A stretch of DNA of 42,466 nt from Terriglobia bacterium (GCA_010084195.1 RGPS01000026.1:1-42466); one strand, 5' to 3'. Positions 24,531 to 33,859 are shown, counted from the first letter of the stretch. Program-made: numbers and translations. The notes: generated by a model from the sequence alone, not told the origin.

Positions 24531-25937
24531 TCACTTCTTCAGTTTCGCCACCAGATCAATTTTCCCTGCAACATCGGTCAGCCGGAAGTCCCGCCCTTCG
24601 AAGGGATAGGTCAGCTTCTTATGGTCAATACCCATTAAATGCAGCATCGACGCATGCAGATCGTGGACATGCGTTGGATCATCCACGGCCCGAAGTCCAA
24701 TCTCATCCGTTGACCCAATCACCTTGCCACCCTTGACACCGCCGCCAGCCATCCAGATCGAGAAGCCATACGGATTGTGATCGCGACCATCGGGCCCGCC
24801 ACCACCGTTCATGCCGCCATCACACACCGGAGTTCTGCCAAATTCACCGGCCCAGACCACCAGCGTGCTGTCGAGCAGCCCCCGCGATTTCAGGTCCGCC
24901 AACAACCCTGCAATCGGCTTATCCACACGGCTCGCCATGTCCACAATGTTCTTGTCGCACTCTTTGTGACCGTCCCAGTCCCCTTCTCCGCTGGTGCCAC
25001 CAGACCACAACTGCACAAAACGGACACCTCGCTCCACCAGGCGGCGCGCCATCAAACACTTGCCACCAAACGACTGGGTCCCAGCTTGATCCAGACCGTA
25101 CAGCTTCCGTGTGGCTTCGGTTTCTTTCGAAAGATCCGCCAGTTCCGGGGCTGCCGTCTGCATCCGGAACGCGAGTTCGTACGAATTCAGTCGTGCTTCC
25201 AGCGCCGACTCATCCGGGTGCGCCGCAGCATGCCGCGCATTGAACCAGCGGAGGTTATCCAGCATTTCGCGCTGGTCCGCCTCCTTCATACCGCGAGGAG
25301 GTGTCAGGTTCAGAATCGGCTGCGGGCCTTCCCGAAACTGCGTTCCCTGGTACATAGCGGGGAGGAAGCCGGAACTGTAGACAGACGGCCCGCTCTTGAT
25401 CCCGCCATCGAGCATCGCTACGAACGCCGGAAGGTTTTCAGATTCACTGCCCAGCCCATAGACGAGCCACGACCCGATACTGGGACGACCTAACCGAGGC
25501 CACCCGTTGTTCAGCCAGTTGAGCGCGGCGGTGTGTGTAAAGCCGTCGTGATACATGGAGCGAATGATGGCGAGATCGTCCGCCCGCTGCGCGACGTGGG
25601 GAAACACGTCGGAAACCTCTATTCCCGACTGGCCATACTTCTTGAACTGGCGCTTCACACCGAGAACAGTCGATTGCTCAAACTTCGAGAACTGCAGTTG
25701 AACGCTGCCGAAGCTGGGAGGAACATGCTGACCGTGGAGAGTATTCAGAATCGGCTTGGGATCGAACGTTTCCAGATGCGACGGACCGCCGTGCATGAAC
25801 AGGAAGATGACGTTCTTCGCTGTGGCAGGAAACTGCGGCGCTTTCGAGGCAAACGGATTGTCAACTGCGGCGGCAGCCAGGGCCGGAAAGCCAAGCCCTG
25901 AGGCCAAAAACTGACGTCGCGAAAAGTTAATTGACAT
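24531..25937 (-). CDS. DUF1501 family protein (Tat-exported)
   Basis: A 468-residue protein of the DUF1501 family, related to the alkaline phosphatase/sulfatase superfamily. The N-terminus SRRQFLASGLGFPALAAAA is a Tat signal with an RR pair. Conserved parts are FLFMHGGPSHLETFDPKP (residues 45-62), LNWLNNGWPRLGRPSIGSW, and VWAGEFGRTPVCDG near the end, then DHNPYGFSIWMAGGG. Natural substrate unknown. It overlaps the end of the DUF1549/DUF1553 gene by 11 bases, the standing partner of this family in Planctomycetes and Acidobacteriota. Confidence 0.88.
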   Translation of the reverse strand: MSINFSRRQFLASGLGFPALAAAAVDNPFASKAPQFPATAKNVIFLFMHGGPSHLETFDPKPILNTLHGQHVPPSFGSVQLQFSKFEQSTVLGVKRQFKKYGQSGIEVSDVFPHVAQRADDLAIIRSMYHDGFTHTAALNWLNNGWPRLGRPSIGSWLVYGLGSESENLPAFVAMLDGGIKSGPSVYSSGFLPAMYQGTQFREGPQPILNLTPPRGMKEADQREMLDNLRWFNARHAAAHPDESALEARLNSYELAFRMQTAAPELADLSKETEATRKLYGLDQAGTQSFGGKCLMARRLVERGVRFVQLWSGGTSGEGDWDGHKECDKNIVDMASRVDKPIAGLLADLKSRGLLDSTLVVWAGEFGRTPVCDGGMNGGGGPDGRDHNPYGFSIWMAGGGVKGGKVIGSTDEIGLRAVDDPTHVHDLHASMLHLMGIDHKKLTYPFEGRDFRLTDVAGKIDLVAKLKK

Positions 25938-28107
25938 AAAGAAACTCGCTCATATTGAAGATCAAAAGGCAAAGGCGTTCCGGACTGTTCCGGGTCAGAT
26001 ATTCCTGGGCTTTGGCACGTTCCGCAGCTTCGGGTTGACGCCCCAGAGCCAGCGACCACGCATCACCGATCAGGTCCTTCGAGGCAGACAGCCTCTTTGC
26101 AAAACGAACAGCCTGGTCGGATGCCCACTCGCTGTTCATCAGCGCCAGCGCCTGCGGAGCTACCGTCGACGACTCCCGACGTGGACAGCTCTCATCAGTC
26201 GCAGGAGCGTCAAACGTATCGAGGAGCGGCAGGCGGAAAGCCCTCTTAATGAACAGGTAGACCGACCGGCGGTCATGCTCGGTCGCATCGCCGGAAACAG
26301 GCCACATACTCAGGTCGCGCATCGCTTCCCGTTCATCTTTCGCCAGAGGACTCACCACCGGCGGGCCAAACATCTTCGTATTCAAAGCCCCGGCCACCGA
26401 AAGAATACTGTCCCGAATCTCTTCGGCGTCCAGACGATGCGGCTTAGTCTGCGCCAGATAAGCGTCCGAGTTCATGATGAGGCGGTGCATGGTCTTCACA
26501 CTCCAGCCCTTGTCCATAAACTCAGTCGCCAGGAAGTCGAGAAGTTCCTGATTGGAAGGCTTCTCGCCCTGCCGCCCAAAATCATTCGAACTGGCAACAA
26601 TACCCTCATCGAAATGGCCCTGCCAGATGCGGTTCACCATCACCCGGGCCGTGAGGGGGTTGTCGCGCGACGCCAGCCACTCTGCCAGCACTTTCCGACG
26701 GCGCGGAATGAAGTACCCATCGGCAGGTTCGTTCAGCTCTGCCCCCTTGCCGAAGATGGCAGGGATGCCGGGTGTTACCTTCTCGCCCTTCTTCATCGAA
26801 TCGCCACGCGGCAGAATGAACGTATCAGGGACAGGCTCGGTGTGGACCAGCAGGTTCGCCTTGTCATACATCAGAGGAGTCTTCACATAAGCTTCCCCGA
26901 TTTGGCGAAGCAGGGTCTCCTTCCCGTCCTTGTCACCAGGCTTCAGCGCAGCGTACTTCTTGCGAAGCTCGTCCACTGCCACTTGCTTGGTTTGGTACCG
27001 GGTGTATTCGAAAATCCGCATCTGGCTAACGATCGGGATCTCGCGGTCTTCACTCCCCGCAAAGAAGGCCCCCAGCCGATAAAAGTCCTTTTGCGCGATG
27101 GGGTCGAACTTATGGTCATGGCACCGGGCGCACTGAAAGGTCATCCCGAGGAAAGCATTGGCGGTAACCACCGCAGCTTCCGCCTGCCATTCCGCGCGAT
27201 ACTGGTCGCCGAAGAGTGTGTATTCCACCGGCATCGCCGCCAGCGTGTAAAGGCCCGTCCCCAGGCGACGCTCCAGACTCTGGCGCTTCGATTCCGGCAA
27301 GTCGTAGATGCCTTCCAGGTCCAAATTGTCCGGCCAGATTTCGTCAGCCGCCACCTGTTCCTTCACGAAAACATCGTAGGGCTTATCCGAGTTAAAGGAA
27401 CGAATCACATAGTCGCGATAGCGCCAGGAATTGGGGAACAGAACATCAGTTTCATAGCCCCCCGTGTCGGCATAGCGAGCCACATCGAGCCACTTGCGCC
27501 CCCATCGTTCGCCATACCGCGGTGAGGCGAGCAACCGGTCCACCACCTTCGACCAGGCCTTGGGATCTTTGTCGTTCACAAACGCTTCGATCTCTTCCGG
27601 CGCAGGGGGCAGACCGGTCAAATCGTAGCTGGCACGCCGAATCAGAACCCGGCGATCCGCAGCGGGTTTCGCCTTCCCCAGGATGCCATCAATAGACCTC
27701 ACAGCCGGTTTGACCGGTTTACGAAGAGACCACCACGTCGGCTCAGAAGCCTTCGGCTTCGTGGAACCGAAAGTCGCACCAGCGTTAATCCACTCACGGA
27801 CCGCAGCCACGTCAACCGCCGCAAGAACTTTGTTGCCCGGCGGCATTTTGAGTTCGCCGTCGCGGACCACTGCCTTATAGAGAAGACTCTCCGAGGCCTT
27901 GCCTGGGACAATCGCAGGCCCGCGACTCCCCCCCGCCAGCAGCGCCTCACGTGTTTCCACGCTGAGGCCAGACATTTTGGCTGAACCGTGGCAACCGCCA
28001 CAATTGTTGGCAATAACAGTCAGAGCCCGGTCTTCCGACTGGGCAGAGACCGACTGGATAAAGACAGGGGCGACGAGGCAAAGCGCCAACGCTACGGGGC
28101 GAGTCAC
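25927..28107 (-). CDS. PSD1 cytochrome-DUF1549-DUF1553 protein
   Basis: A 726-residue exported protein. Signal peptide residues 1-22 (ALALCLVAPVFIQSVSA). The N-terminal haem domain has NNCGGCHGSAKMSGLS (about 35-50) and the axial MPPGN, then the DUF1549 domain (VRDLTG-like RRASYDLTGLPPAPEEIEAF, WGRKWLDVARYADTGG), the linker with QCARCHDHKFDPI (a second CxxCH at about 325) and the DUF1553 domain (VMVNRIWQGHFDEG, VASSNDFGRQGEKPSN, SSDRRSV-like DRRSVYLFIKR). Thought to work with the DUF1501 protein in the periplasm, perhaps on sulfated or other polysaccharides; function not proven. Confidence 0.9.
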   Translation of the reverse strand: MTRPVALALCLVAPVFIQSVSAQSEDRALTVIANNCGGCHGSAKMSGLSVETREALLAGGSRGPAIVPGKASESLLYKAVVRDGELKMPPGNKVLAAVDVAAVREWINAGATFGSTKPKASEPTWWSLRKPVKPAVRSIDGILGKAKPAADRRVLIRRASYDLTGLPPAPEEIEAFVNDKDPKAWSKVVDRLLASPRYGERWGRKWLDVARYADTGGYETDVLFPNSWRYRDYVIRSFNSDKPYDVFVKEQVAADEIWPDNLDLEGIYDLPESKRQSLERRLGTGLYTLAAMPVEYTLFGDQYRAEWQAEAAVVTANAFLGMTFQCARCHDHKFDPIAQKDFYRLGAFFAGSEDREIPIVSQMRIFEYTRYQTKQVAVDELRKKYAALKPGDKDGKETLLRQIGEAYVKTPLMYDKANLLVHTEPVPDTFILPRGDSMKKGEKVTPGIPAIFGKGAELNEPADGYFIPRRRKVLAEWLASRDNPLTARVMVNRIWQGHFDEGIVASSNDFGRQGEKPSNQELLDFLATEFMDKGWSVKTMHRLIMNSDAYLAQTKPHRLDAEEIRDSILSVAGALNTKMFGPPVVSPLAKDEREAMRDLSMWPVSGDATEHDRRSVYLFIKRAFRLPLLDTFDAPATDESCPRRESSTVAPQALALMNSEWASDQAVRFAKRLSASKDLIGDAWSLALGRQPEAAERAKAQEYLTRNSPERLCLLIFNMSEFLYVN

Positions 28108-28155
28108 GATTCCGCCATTATATGCGACTTCGCGCCCCCGTGCGGGGCGAAGGCG

Positions 28156-29160
28156 TTACTTTTTGAGCGTATAGAACTCGTAGTTGTAGTTCCAGGTCAT
28201 TTCTTTGCCTGGCTCCACATTGATATCGATGAAGGGTTCCACGGAAACGACCGTCCGGATGGACCACATCATGGCGCGGGATAACGGCCTGTCGCCCGTA
28301 AAGTGAATGCCCGCCCCTGTTTCCTTGCTTTCGATCCGGAAGTCGTAGTCGGCGGCAGTTGCGCCAAAGCCCTGGAATGGCGTCATGACCCGGTCTTCGC
28401 CCTGCAGTTGCTTCTGATACGAAACCTGCTTACCTGTGATGGTGGCAAGGCCCCCTTCCAGAGGCGTGGGGGTCTTAATGTCAAATGCAGTGGTGATGCT
28501 GTAGCCGGGCCCGGCTGACTTGCCATCCAGCGTCAGGAAGTTGTGGTTGTAACCGGAGGTCCGAATAGCAACCTTGCCGGTATTGCGAAGGGTATGCTCC
28601 AGGACCATCTTCGGCTGCCCCTCCACCAGGCGAACCGTCTTGGTGTACACGTAACCAAGGCCGTTGGGCGCGGTCAGGTCGTGCTGGAACTTGACCCAGG
28701 TGGGACCATGGGTGACCGTCCACTTCCCCTCCTCCACAAACGCATATCCCTTGTAGTGGTCATAGGCAGTCGTATCCGGCTTGCGCAGAGCCCCGATGCC
28801 CAGTTTGACGAAGACCCCTCCGGCAGCGGCTTCCTCATAACCAAGCGGGGCGTATTCTTCCACCGGCCCGGTGATGGAACTGGCCGGCCCGGTGACTACT
28901 TTGTTGCCCTCATAGACGAAGTCGCGAACATCAGCCCGCCGTTCCTGAAACCAGGGTCCGTAGTAGTCGTGCCCTTTATAGGTGAGGCTGTAGATGACGC
29001 CGGACCAGTCAAAGCGAGTCCCTTTGTAGAAGCCGTTCTTACTGTCGGGCAAATAGATCTTTGCCTGCAGCGGGCCGTTGCCGATTCGCATATCAGGTTC
29101 AGCAGCAGAAACGAGCAGGGGCAGGCAGAGGAAGGGCAACAACGCAGTTCGAAGGTTCAT
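28156..29160 (-). CDS. Secreted mutarotase-like protein of unknown function
   Basis: A 334-residue exported protein from ATG 29160 (other ATGs at 29172 and 29169 are in frame). Signal peptide LRTALLPFLCLPLLVSAA, then PDMRIGNGPLQAKIYLPD. The body is rich in beta-strand-like segments (DWSGVIYSLTYKGHDYYGPW, TAYDHYKGYAFVEEGKWTV, RTSGYNHNFLTLDG) resembling galactose mutarotase-like folds, with a His in YNHNF that could be the ligand. No catalytic claim is made. It is divergent from the CocE-type hydrolase gene and 48 bases downstream of nothing else on its strand. Confidence 0.6.
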   Translation of the reverse strand: MNLRTALLPFLCLPLLVSAAEPDMRIGNGPLQAKIYLPDSKNGFYKGTRFDWSGVIYSLTYKGHDYYGPWFQERRADVRDFVYEGNKVVTGPASSITGPVEEYAPLGYEEAAAGGVFVKLGIGALRKPDTTAYDHYKGYAFVEEGKWTVTHGPTWVKFQHDLTAPNGLGYVYTKTVRLVEGQPKMVLEHTLRNTGKVAIRTSGYNHNFLTLDGKSAGPGYSITTAFDIKTPTPLEGGLATITGKQVSYQKQLQGEDRVMTPFQGFGATAADYDFRIESKETGAGIHFTGDRPLSRAMMWSIRTVVSVEPFIDINVEPGKEMTWNYNYEFYTLKK

Positions 29161-29218
29161 CCTGTGCATCATATCGCTTTCTCGCTGCCTCCCGCCGCAG
29201 CGTGCTTTACTGGACTAC

Positions 29219-31153
29219 ATGAAATCCATCGCAAGCCTTGCGGCAGCCTTTTCGTTTGCCACAATGTTGACGGCGCAGACACCGGCGTATCCGAACTATC
29301 CCAGCGAAACGCCGGCGAAGTTTCAGCCCTCCACCAACAGCTTTGACTACGTGAAGCGCGACGAGATTATCGCCATGCGCGATGGCGTAAAACTCCACAC
29401 CATCATCCTGATTCCGAAGGGCTCGAAGAATGCGCCGATGCTGCTGACGCGCACACCCTACGAGGCGAAGACCCTCACCAGCCATGCGCAGAGCCCGCAT
29501 CTGGGACCGATTCTGCAGGGTTACGACAATGCTGTGGACGTGATCGTGGATGGCGGCTATATTCGGGTCGTTCAGGACATCCGCGGCAAGTACGGCTCCG
29601 AGGGTGATTACATTATGAACCGACCTCTGAGCGGCACGCAGAACCCTACGCCGGTAGACCATTCAACCGACACTTACGACACCATCGACTGGCTGGTGAA
29701 GAACGTTCCCGAGAGCAACGGCAAGGTGGGCATCCTCGGTATCTCCTATGACGGTTTCCTGCCTCTGATGGCGCTGGTGAATCCGCACCCGGCACTTAAA
29801 GTCTCGGTGCCTATGAACCCCATGGTTGATGGCTGGATGGGCGATGACTGGTTCCACAACGGGGCCTTCCGCCAGCAGAATCTGCCCTATATCTACGAGC
29901 AGCAGGCCACGCGCAGCAACGATGAAAAGTGGTGGAGCGGCCATCGGGATGACTACAATCTGTACCTCGAAGCCGGTTCAGCCGGCGAACTGGCCCAGCG
30001 TCACGGCATGGAGCAGATCGGCTTCTGGCGCAAGATTCTGGCCCATCCGGCCTATGACTCGTTCTGGCGGGAACAGGCGATGGATAAGATCCTCGCCGCC
30101 CACCCTGTCAAGGTTCCGGTGATGCTGGTCCACGGCTTGTGGGATCAGGAGGATATCTACGGCTCGATTGCGGTTTGGAACGCGCTCAAAGACAAACAGG
30201 GTGCTGCGGACAAGGTCTTCCTGGTGATGGGGCCCTGGTACCACGGGCAGCAGATCGCCGACGGCAGCACGCTGGGGGCGCTCAACTTCCGGGCCGACAC
30301 AGCGCTCTACTTCCGGCAGAACGTGCTGCGACCCTTCCTGGATCATTACCTGAAAGACGAAGCGCCCCCGAGCGGAGTCGCCCGCGTCACCGCCTACGAA
30401 ACCGGCACCAACAAGTGGCTACAGTTGCCCACCTGGCCCGCAGGCTGCGCCGCTGGCTGCGCTATGAAACCCACGCCATTGTATTTGGCAGCAGGAGGCA
30501 AGGCCGGGTTCACGGCACCTGCGCCAGGCAATCCGGGGTATGACGAATACATCTCTGACCCTGCAAAACCCGTACCGTTTCGAGCGAGGCCGAGCCAACC
30601 CGTAGGCTACGACGGCGAGTTTACCTGGGCGAAATGGCTGGTAGATGACCAGCGTGAAGCATCCGGGCGAACCGATGTTGCGGTCTTCGTTTCCGATATC
30701 CTGACGCAGCCCGTCAAGATCAGCGGCCAGCCCCTGGTGAACCTGGTGGCCTCCACTTCCGGCACCGATTCGGACTGGGTCGTCAAGGTGATCGACGTTT
30801 ACCCCGACCAGGTCGCAGCCGAGCCCGCTATGGGCGGTTACCAGCTGATGGTGTCAGCCGATATTTTCCGAGGCCGCTACCGCGAGAGCATGGAGACGCC
30901 GAAAGCGATCACCGCAGGCCAGCCCCTCACTTACAAGTTCGCTCTGCCAACCGCGAACCATGTCTTCCTGCCGGGGCACCGGATGATGGTGCAAATCCAG
31001 TCCAGCTGGTTCCCGCTCTATGACCGCAATCCCCAGACCTTCGTACCCAACATCTTCTGGGCGAAGCCGGAGGATTACAAGAAGGCGACCCAGCGGATTT
31101 ATCATGCGCCGGGTCAGGCCAGCTTCGTCGAACTACCGGTGGTTGCGCGCTAA
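29219..31153 (+). CDS. CocE/NonD-type X-Pro dipeptidyl-peptidase S15 family hydrolase
   Basis: A 644-residue exported hydrolase. Signal peptide KSIASLAAAFSFATMLTAQ, then TPAYPNYPSETPAKF. The alpha/beta hydrolase core has RDGVKLHTII, VVQDIRGKYGSEGDY, the nucleophile GILGISYDGFLPL (GxSYxG; about residue 178), the acid in LVHGLWDQED (about 305) and the His in MGPWYHGQQ (about 338). The C-terminal jelly-roll domain follows DGEFTWAKW and ends with PGHRMMVQIQSSWFP. The longer frame from 29078 is upstream of the signal peptide and rejected. Activity may be a peptidase, or an esterase/acylase. Confidence 0.88.
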   Translation: MKSIASLAAAFSFATMLTAQTPAYPNYPSETPAKFQPSTNSFDYVKRDEIIAMRDGVKLHTIILIPKGSKNAPMLLTRTPYEAKTLTSHAQSPHLGPILQGYDNAVDVIVDGGYIRVVQDIRGKYGSEGDYIMNRPLSGTQNPTPVDHSTDTYDTIDWLVKNVPESNGKVGILGISYDGFLPLMALVNPHPALKVSVPMNPMVDGWMGDDWFHNGAFRQQNLPYIYEQQATRSNDEKWWSGHRDDYNLYLEAGSAGELAQRHGMEQIGFWRKILAHPAYDSFWREQAMDKILAAHPVKVPVMLVHGLWDQEDIYGSIAVWNALKDKQGAADKVFLVMGPWYHGQQIADGSTLGALNFRADTALYFRQNVLRPFLDHYLKDEAPPSGVARVTAYETGTNKWLQLPTWPAGCAAGCAMKPTPLYLAAGGKAGFTAPAPGNPGYDEYISDPAKPVPFRARPSQPVGYDGEFTWAKWLVDDQREASGRTDVAVFVSDILTQPVKISGQPLVNLVASTSGTDSDWVVKVIDVYPDQVAAEPAMGGYQLMVSADIFRGRYRESMETPKAITAGQPLTYKFALPTANHVFLPGHRMMVQIQSSWFPLYDRNPQTFVPNIFWAKPEDYKKATQRIYHAPGQASFVELPVVAR

Positions 31154-31590
31154 GCGTCGGGCCAGCATCCCAACACCCACGAGGGCCAGCAACAGGCTGG
31201 AAGGCTCGGGTGCGTTATCCGGGATCGGCGGCGCACTCGCGTAGTTAGCCCCGCCGAGAAGAGTCAGATTATCCACAGACATCGAACCGGTTCCGCTGAT
31301 GGTGGAGCCGGACGAACCACCAACAAGCAACTGAGTTCCGGTATTAGCCAGTGCTGCGCCAGACAACAGGTTCACCCCATCGAGCGCGTAGGTAACGGTG
31401 CCGTTTTGCAGCCACATTTCGAAGCTGTGGAACGTGCTGGACAGGTGCTGCCAAATGGGGTGTGGTTAAGCCCGTCGAGTTGCCAGAGGGCAAAGTTGAC
31501 GGCGATGCGAGAAGCCGGAGACATTCGGCATAGCCGCAGCAGTGTGGTTGATGGACGCACTGAAGAGAAGGGGCGGTCGGGATTACCACG
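31133..31590 (-). pseudogene. Remnant of a PEP-CTERM secreted protein
   Basis: The C-terminal 94 codons (31133-31417) give LLVGGSSGSTISGTGSMSVD and the sorting signal PEPSSLLLALVGVGMLARR. Upstream, the same protein can be followed across other frames: QHLSSTFHSFEMW in this frame ends at an in-frame TAA near 31468, then VNFALWQLDGLNHTP (31500-31454) and SASINHTAAAMPNVSGF (31564-31514) in the other two frames. So at least two frame changes are present and the start is missing. It overlaps the hydrolase gene end by 20 bases and runs up to the molybdoenzyme stop. A recent pseudogene or local sequence error. Confidence 0.55.
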
Positions 31591-31603
31591 CGGCGAAACA
31601 AAT

Positions 31604-32338
31604 TCAGATCCCGGCGTACCAGGCATAACTGCCGCCGGCTCCAAACTTCTTCAGGTCGTCAGTAACGGTGAGTTTTGTGATGTGCTTCACGCTTTTGTAG
31701 CCCAACTGGCGGGGGACCCGCAGGCGCAGCGGGCCTCCGTTGCCAACCGGAAGTTCGCCGCCGTTCAGCCCGTAGCTGAGCAGGGTCTGGGGATGGACGG
31801 CGTCGTCCATATCGATGCTGCCCCACCACTTCTTGTCCATCGAAAAGTACACCACATACTTCGCCTGCGGGAGAACTCCGACCTCATTGAGGACATGGAG
31901 AAGCGGCACGCCCGTCCATTCGGCAATGTACGACCAGCCCTCTTCACAGGCCATGTTGGTAATCTGGCTCCGTGACGGGTAACGCTTCAGGTCGGCCAGG
32001 GAGATGGTCCCGGGGTGTGCCACCATGCCGTCTATGGAGAGCTTCCAATCGGCGAACCCGTTGGCTTCCATGGCTTTGAAGGCGGCAGCCTGGAACGGCG
32101 GGCCGTTCACAAAGGGGACCTTCGAGATCTGGTCGCGGCGAAATTCCCTCGCGAGGGAATGGCGGGTCAGCAGCTTCTGTGACGCGTAGGTGAGAGCCTC
32201 GCCGGGACCGTAGATACCGCCGGAGTCCGGAGCCAGGAGGCCGTATTGATCGGCGAGCTTTCCAGCAGCAGCCAGACCCGTGGCACCGGCTGCCGCGGCC
32301 AGGCCGGTCGTAATCAAGTTGCGGCGCGATTGGTTCAT
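31604..32338 (-). CDS. YedY/MsrP-like molybdopterin oxidoreductase
   Basis: A 244-residue exported molybdoenzyme of the sulfite oxidase family, Tat-signal SRRNLITTGLAAAAGATG from the ATG at 32338, which has AGGAG seven bases upstream. The pterin-binding core has VPFVNGPPFQA, DLKRYPSRSQ, TNMACEEGWSYIAEWTGVPL (the Mo-coordinating Cys) and YVVYFSMDKKWWGSID. The frame runs on to 32629 inside the cytochrome gene and is not used. It overlaps the upstream cytochrome b561-type gene by four bases (ATGA), as in MsrPQ-like pairs. Confidence 0.85.
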   Translation of the reverse strand: MNQSRRNLITTGLAAAAGATGLAAAGKLADQYGLLAPDSGGIYGPGEALTYASQKLLTRHSLAREFRRDQISKVPFVNGPPFQAAAFKAMEANGFADWKLSIDGMVAHPGTISLADLKRYPSRSQITNMACEEGWSYIAEWTGVPLLHVLNEVGVLPQAKYVVYFSMDKKWWGSIDMDDAVHPQTLLSYGLNGGELPVGNGGPLRLRVPRQLGYKSVKHITKLTVTDDLKKFGAGGSYAWYAGI

Positions 32339-33000
32339 TCGGAATCTCCTGTAATCATGGCGCGCGTCCGTTTCCGGAAGCCTGCCAGCCAGACCATTGC
32401 TACATGGCCCACCAGGAATCCGACCAAGAGCACGGTTAGGACGAAATGCAGCGTCCGCGCCGATTGCTGGCCGCCCAAGAGGATGACAGCGTCGGGGGCC
32501 ACCGAGGCAATCGCCGGGGACATGGCGAGGCCGGTCCAGAGAATCAGCGGAAAAGCGACGAAGACAACCCCCAGGTAGGTGAGCCGCTGCAGCACGTTGT
32601 AGGATGTGCCTTCGGCTTCCGTTGGCCACTGAAAGCGAGGGATATCGCCCCCGGCCGGCAACAGGTTGCGGCGGAAATGCCGGGTGACCAGCCCGCCAAC
32701 CAGGTAGATCAGGCCCACGAAGACAACTGCCCAGGCAGCCTGAAAGTGGAGGAAACGACTCCAGCCATTCTGGTCGGGCAGGACGAAGTTGTAGCCGGTA
32801 GGGACCGTGGCTCGGGAGGCCGGGATCGGAATGACGAACAGAGGCTGCATCGCCGCGTTGCCCGCTTCACCCCAGTAAAACCGGGGATGCGAGATCAGGA
32901 TTTCAATGCCGGAAACGAGGAGCGCGAAGAAGCAGAGTACGGTCAACCAGTGCGTCAGACGGACCACATAGTGGTGCCGCAGCTTGTTGGCATCGGCCAT
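32335..33000 (-). CDS. Cytochrome b561-type membrane haem protein
   Basis: A 221-residue protein with four to five helices: HWLTVLCFFALLVSGIEILI, FLHFQAAWAVVFVGLIYLVG, LQRLTYLGVVFVAFPLILWTGLAM and ARTLHFVLTVLLVGFLVGHVAMV. Histidines in the first (RLTHW), second (FLHF) and last (LHF, GHVAMV) helices are placed for two b haems. It would pass electrons from quinol to the molybdoenzyme. The ATG at 33000 is taken because LRHHYVVRLTHW follows; a longer frame to 33306 is antisense to the DUF5615-like gene. Confidence 0.85.
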   Translation of the reverse strand: MADANKLRHHYVVRLTHWLTVLCFFALLVSGIEILISHPRFYWGEAGNAAMQPLFVIPIPASRATVPTGYNFVLPDQNGWSRFLHFQAAWAVVFVGLIYLVGGLVTRHFRRNLLPAGGDIPRFQWPTEAEGTSYNVLQRLTYLGVVFVAFPLILWTGLAMSPAIASVAPDAVILLGGQQSARTLHFVLTVLLVGFLVGHVAMVWLAGFRKRTRAMITGDSE

Positions 33001-33052
33001 TTCGGGATGATACCACCACCGGGGACTATTCTGGTTGGGGAGAAGTGTAAAC

Positions 33053-33400
33053 ATGCGGGTTTTGCTCGACGACGGAATTGATGAAATGCTGGGGGACGCG
33101 TTAACCGGCCACAAGTGCACCACAGCGGCGGATATGGGCCTGGGTGGCCTCCCGATCGAGGCCCTGCGGGAGAAAATTGGGGAGTCCCAGGAAGCGTGGG
33201 ATGCCTTTATTACCTTCCACCATGGGCCGCAGGGGAAAAGGGTGATGCCGGAACTTCTTACCCTGGCGATCGATGCTGCGCCGTCGAGTGACGACGACCA
33301 GGGCACCTATATGCCTCAGGTAGCGATTGCTCTTGAAACCATGCAGCCGGGCGAGATGGCCCTCATCGGCAAAGACTGGCTTCGAAAGCTGGAAGGTTAA
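33053..33400 (+). CDS. DUF5615-like (PIN-like) protein
   Basis: A 115-residue protein with the start MRVLLDDGIDEMLGDAL typical of DUF5615, a PIN-related fold, and CTTAADMGLGGL. The rest (MPELLTLAIDAAP) is not familiar. A GGGGAGA nine bases before the ATG supports the start at 33053 rather than 33035. It might be a nuclease toxin-like protein; no antitoxin gene lies next to it, the cupin gene follows five bases on. Confidence 0.55.
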   Translation: MRVLLDDGIDEMLGDALTGHKCTTAADMGLGGLPIEALREKIGESQEAWDAFITFHHGPQGKRVMPELLTLAIDAAPSSDDDQGTYMPQVAIALETMQPGEMALIGKDWLRKLEG

Positions 33401-33405
33401 CTCTG

Positions 33406-33777
33406 ATGGACACCACGAAAATCACTGCAATTGACGTCGCTGCACTCCCCTGGGAGTCGCGCTGGAACGAGTACCTGGGTAAGACCCTGTTTCGGAAGAA
33501 CCTGATTGAGGACCCGGAAACCGGTGCTGAGATCCGGATCGTGAAATACCCGGCGGGCGTGATCAATTCACGGCATGTGCATACCTGCGCCCACGGCATG
33601 TATGTTCTGGAAGGAACGCTGGTGACGCACGCGGGCAGCTACGGGCCGGGGCACTTTGTGTGGTTCCCTACGGGGATTGAAATGGAACATGGTGCTACGG
33701 CTGAAACGGATGTCGTGGTTTTGTTTATTACGAACCGGAAGTTTGATATCCACTATCTGCCTCCGGTTGAGGCGTAG
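33406..33777 (+). CDS. Cupin-domain protein
   Basis: A 123-residue single-domain cupin. It has SRHVHTCAHGMYVLEGTL (metal motif 1 with HxH and the glutamate) and HFVWFPTGIEMEHG (motif 2). Family resembles ChrR-type and other small cupins; ligand unknown. It follows the DUF5615-like gene by five bases and may be co-transcribed with it. Confidence 0.8.
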   Translation: MDTTKITAIDVAALPWESRWNEYLGKTLFRKNLIEDPETGAEIRIVKYPAGVINSRHVHTCAHGMYVLEGTLVTHAGSYGPGHFVWFPTGIEMEHGATAETDVVVLFITNRKFDIHYLPPVEA

Positions 33778-33859
33778 GGGCGGTTCAGTCGAGGATGGTG
33801 GTCCCACGGCACTGTCCAACCGCTTCCTTGCGGGCGCGGCTCGGTACGGCTTAGCGTCT

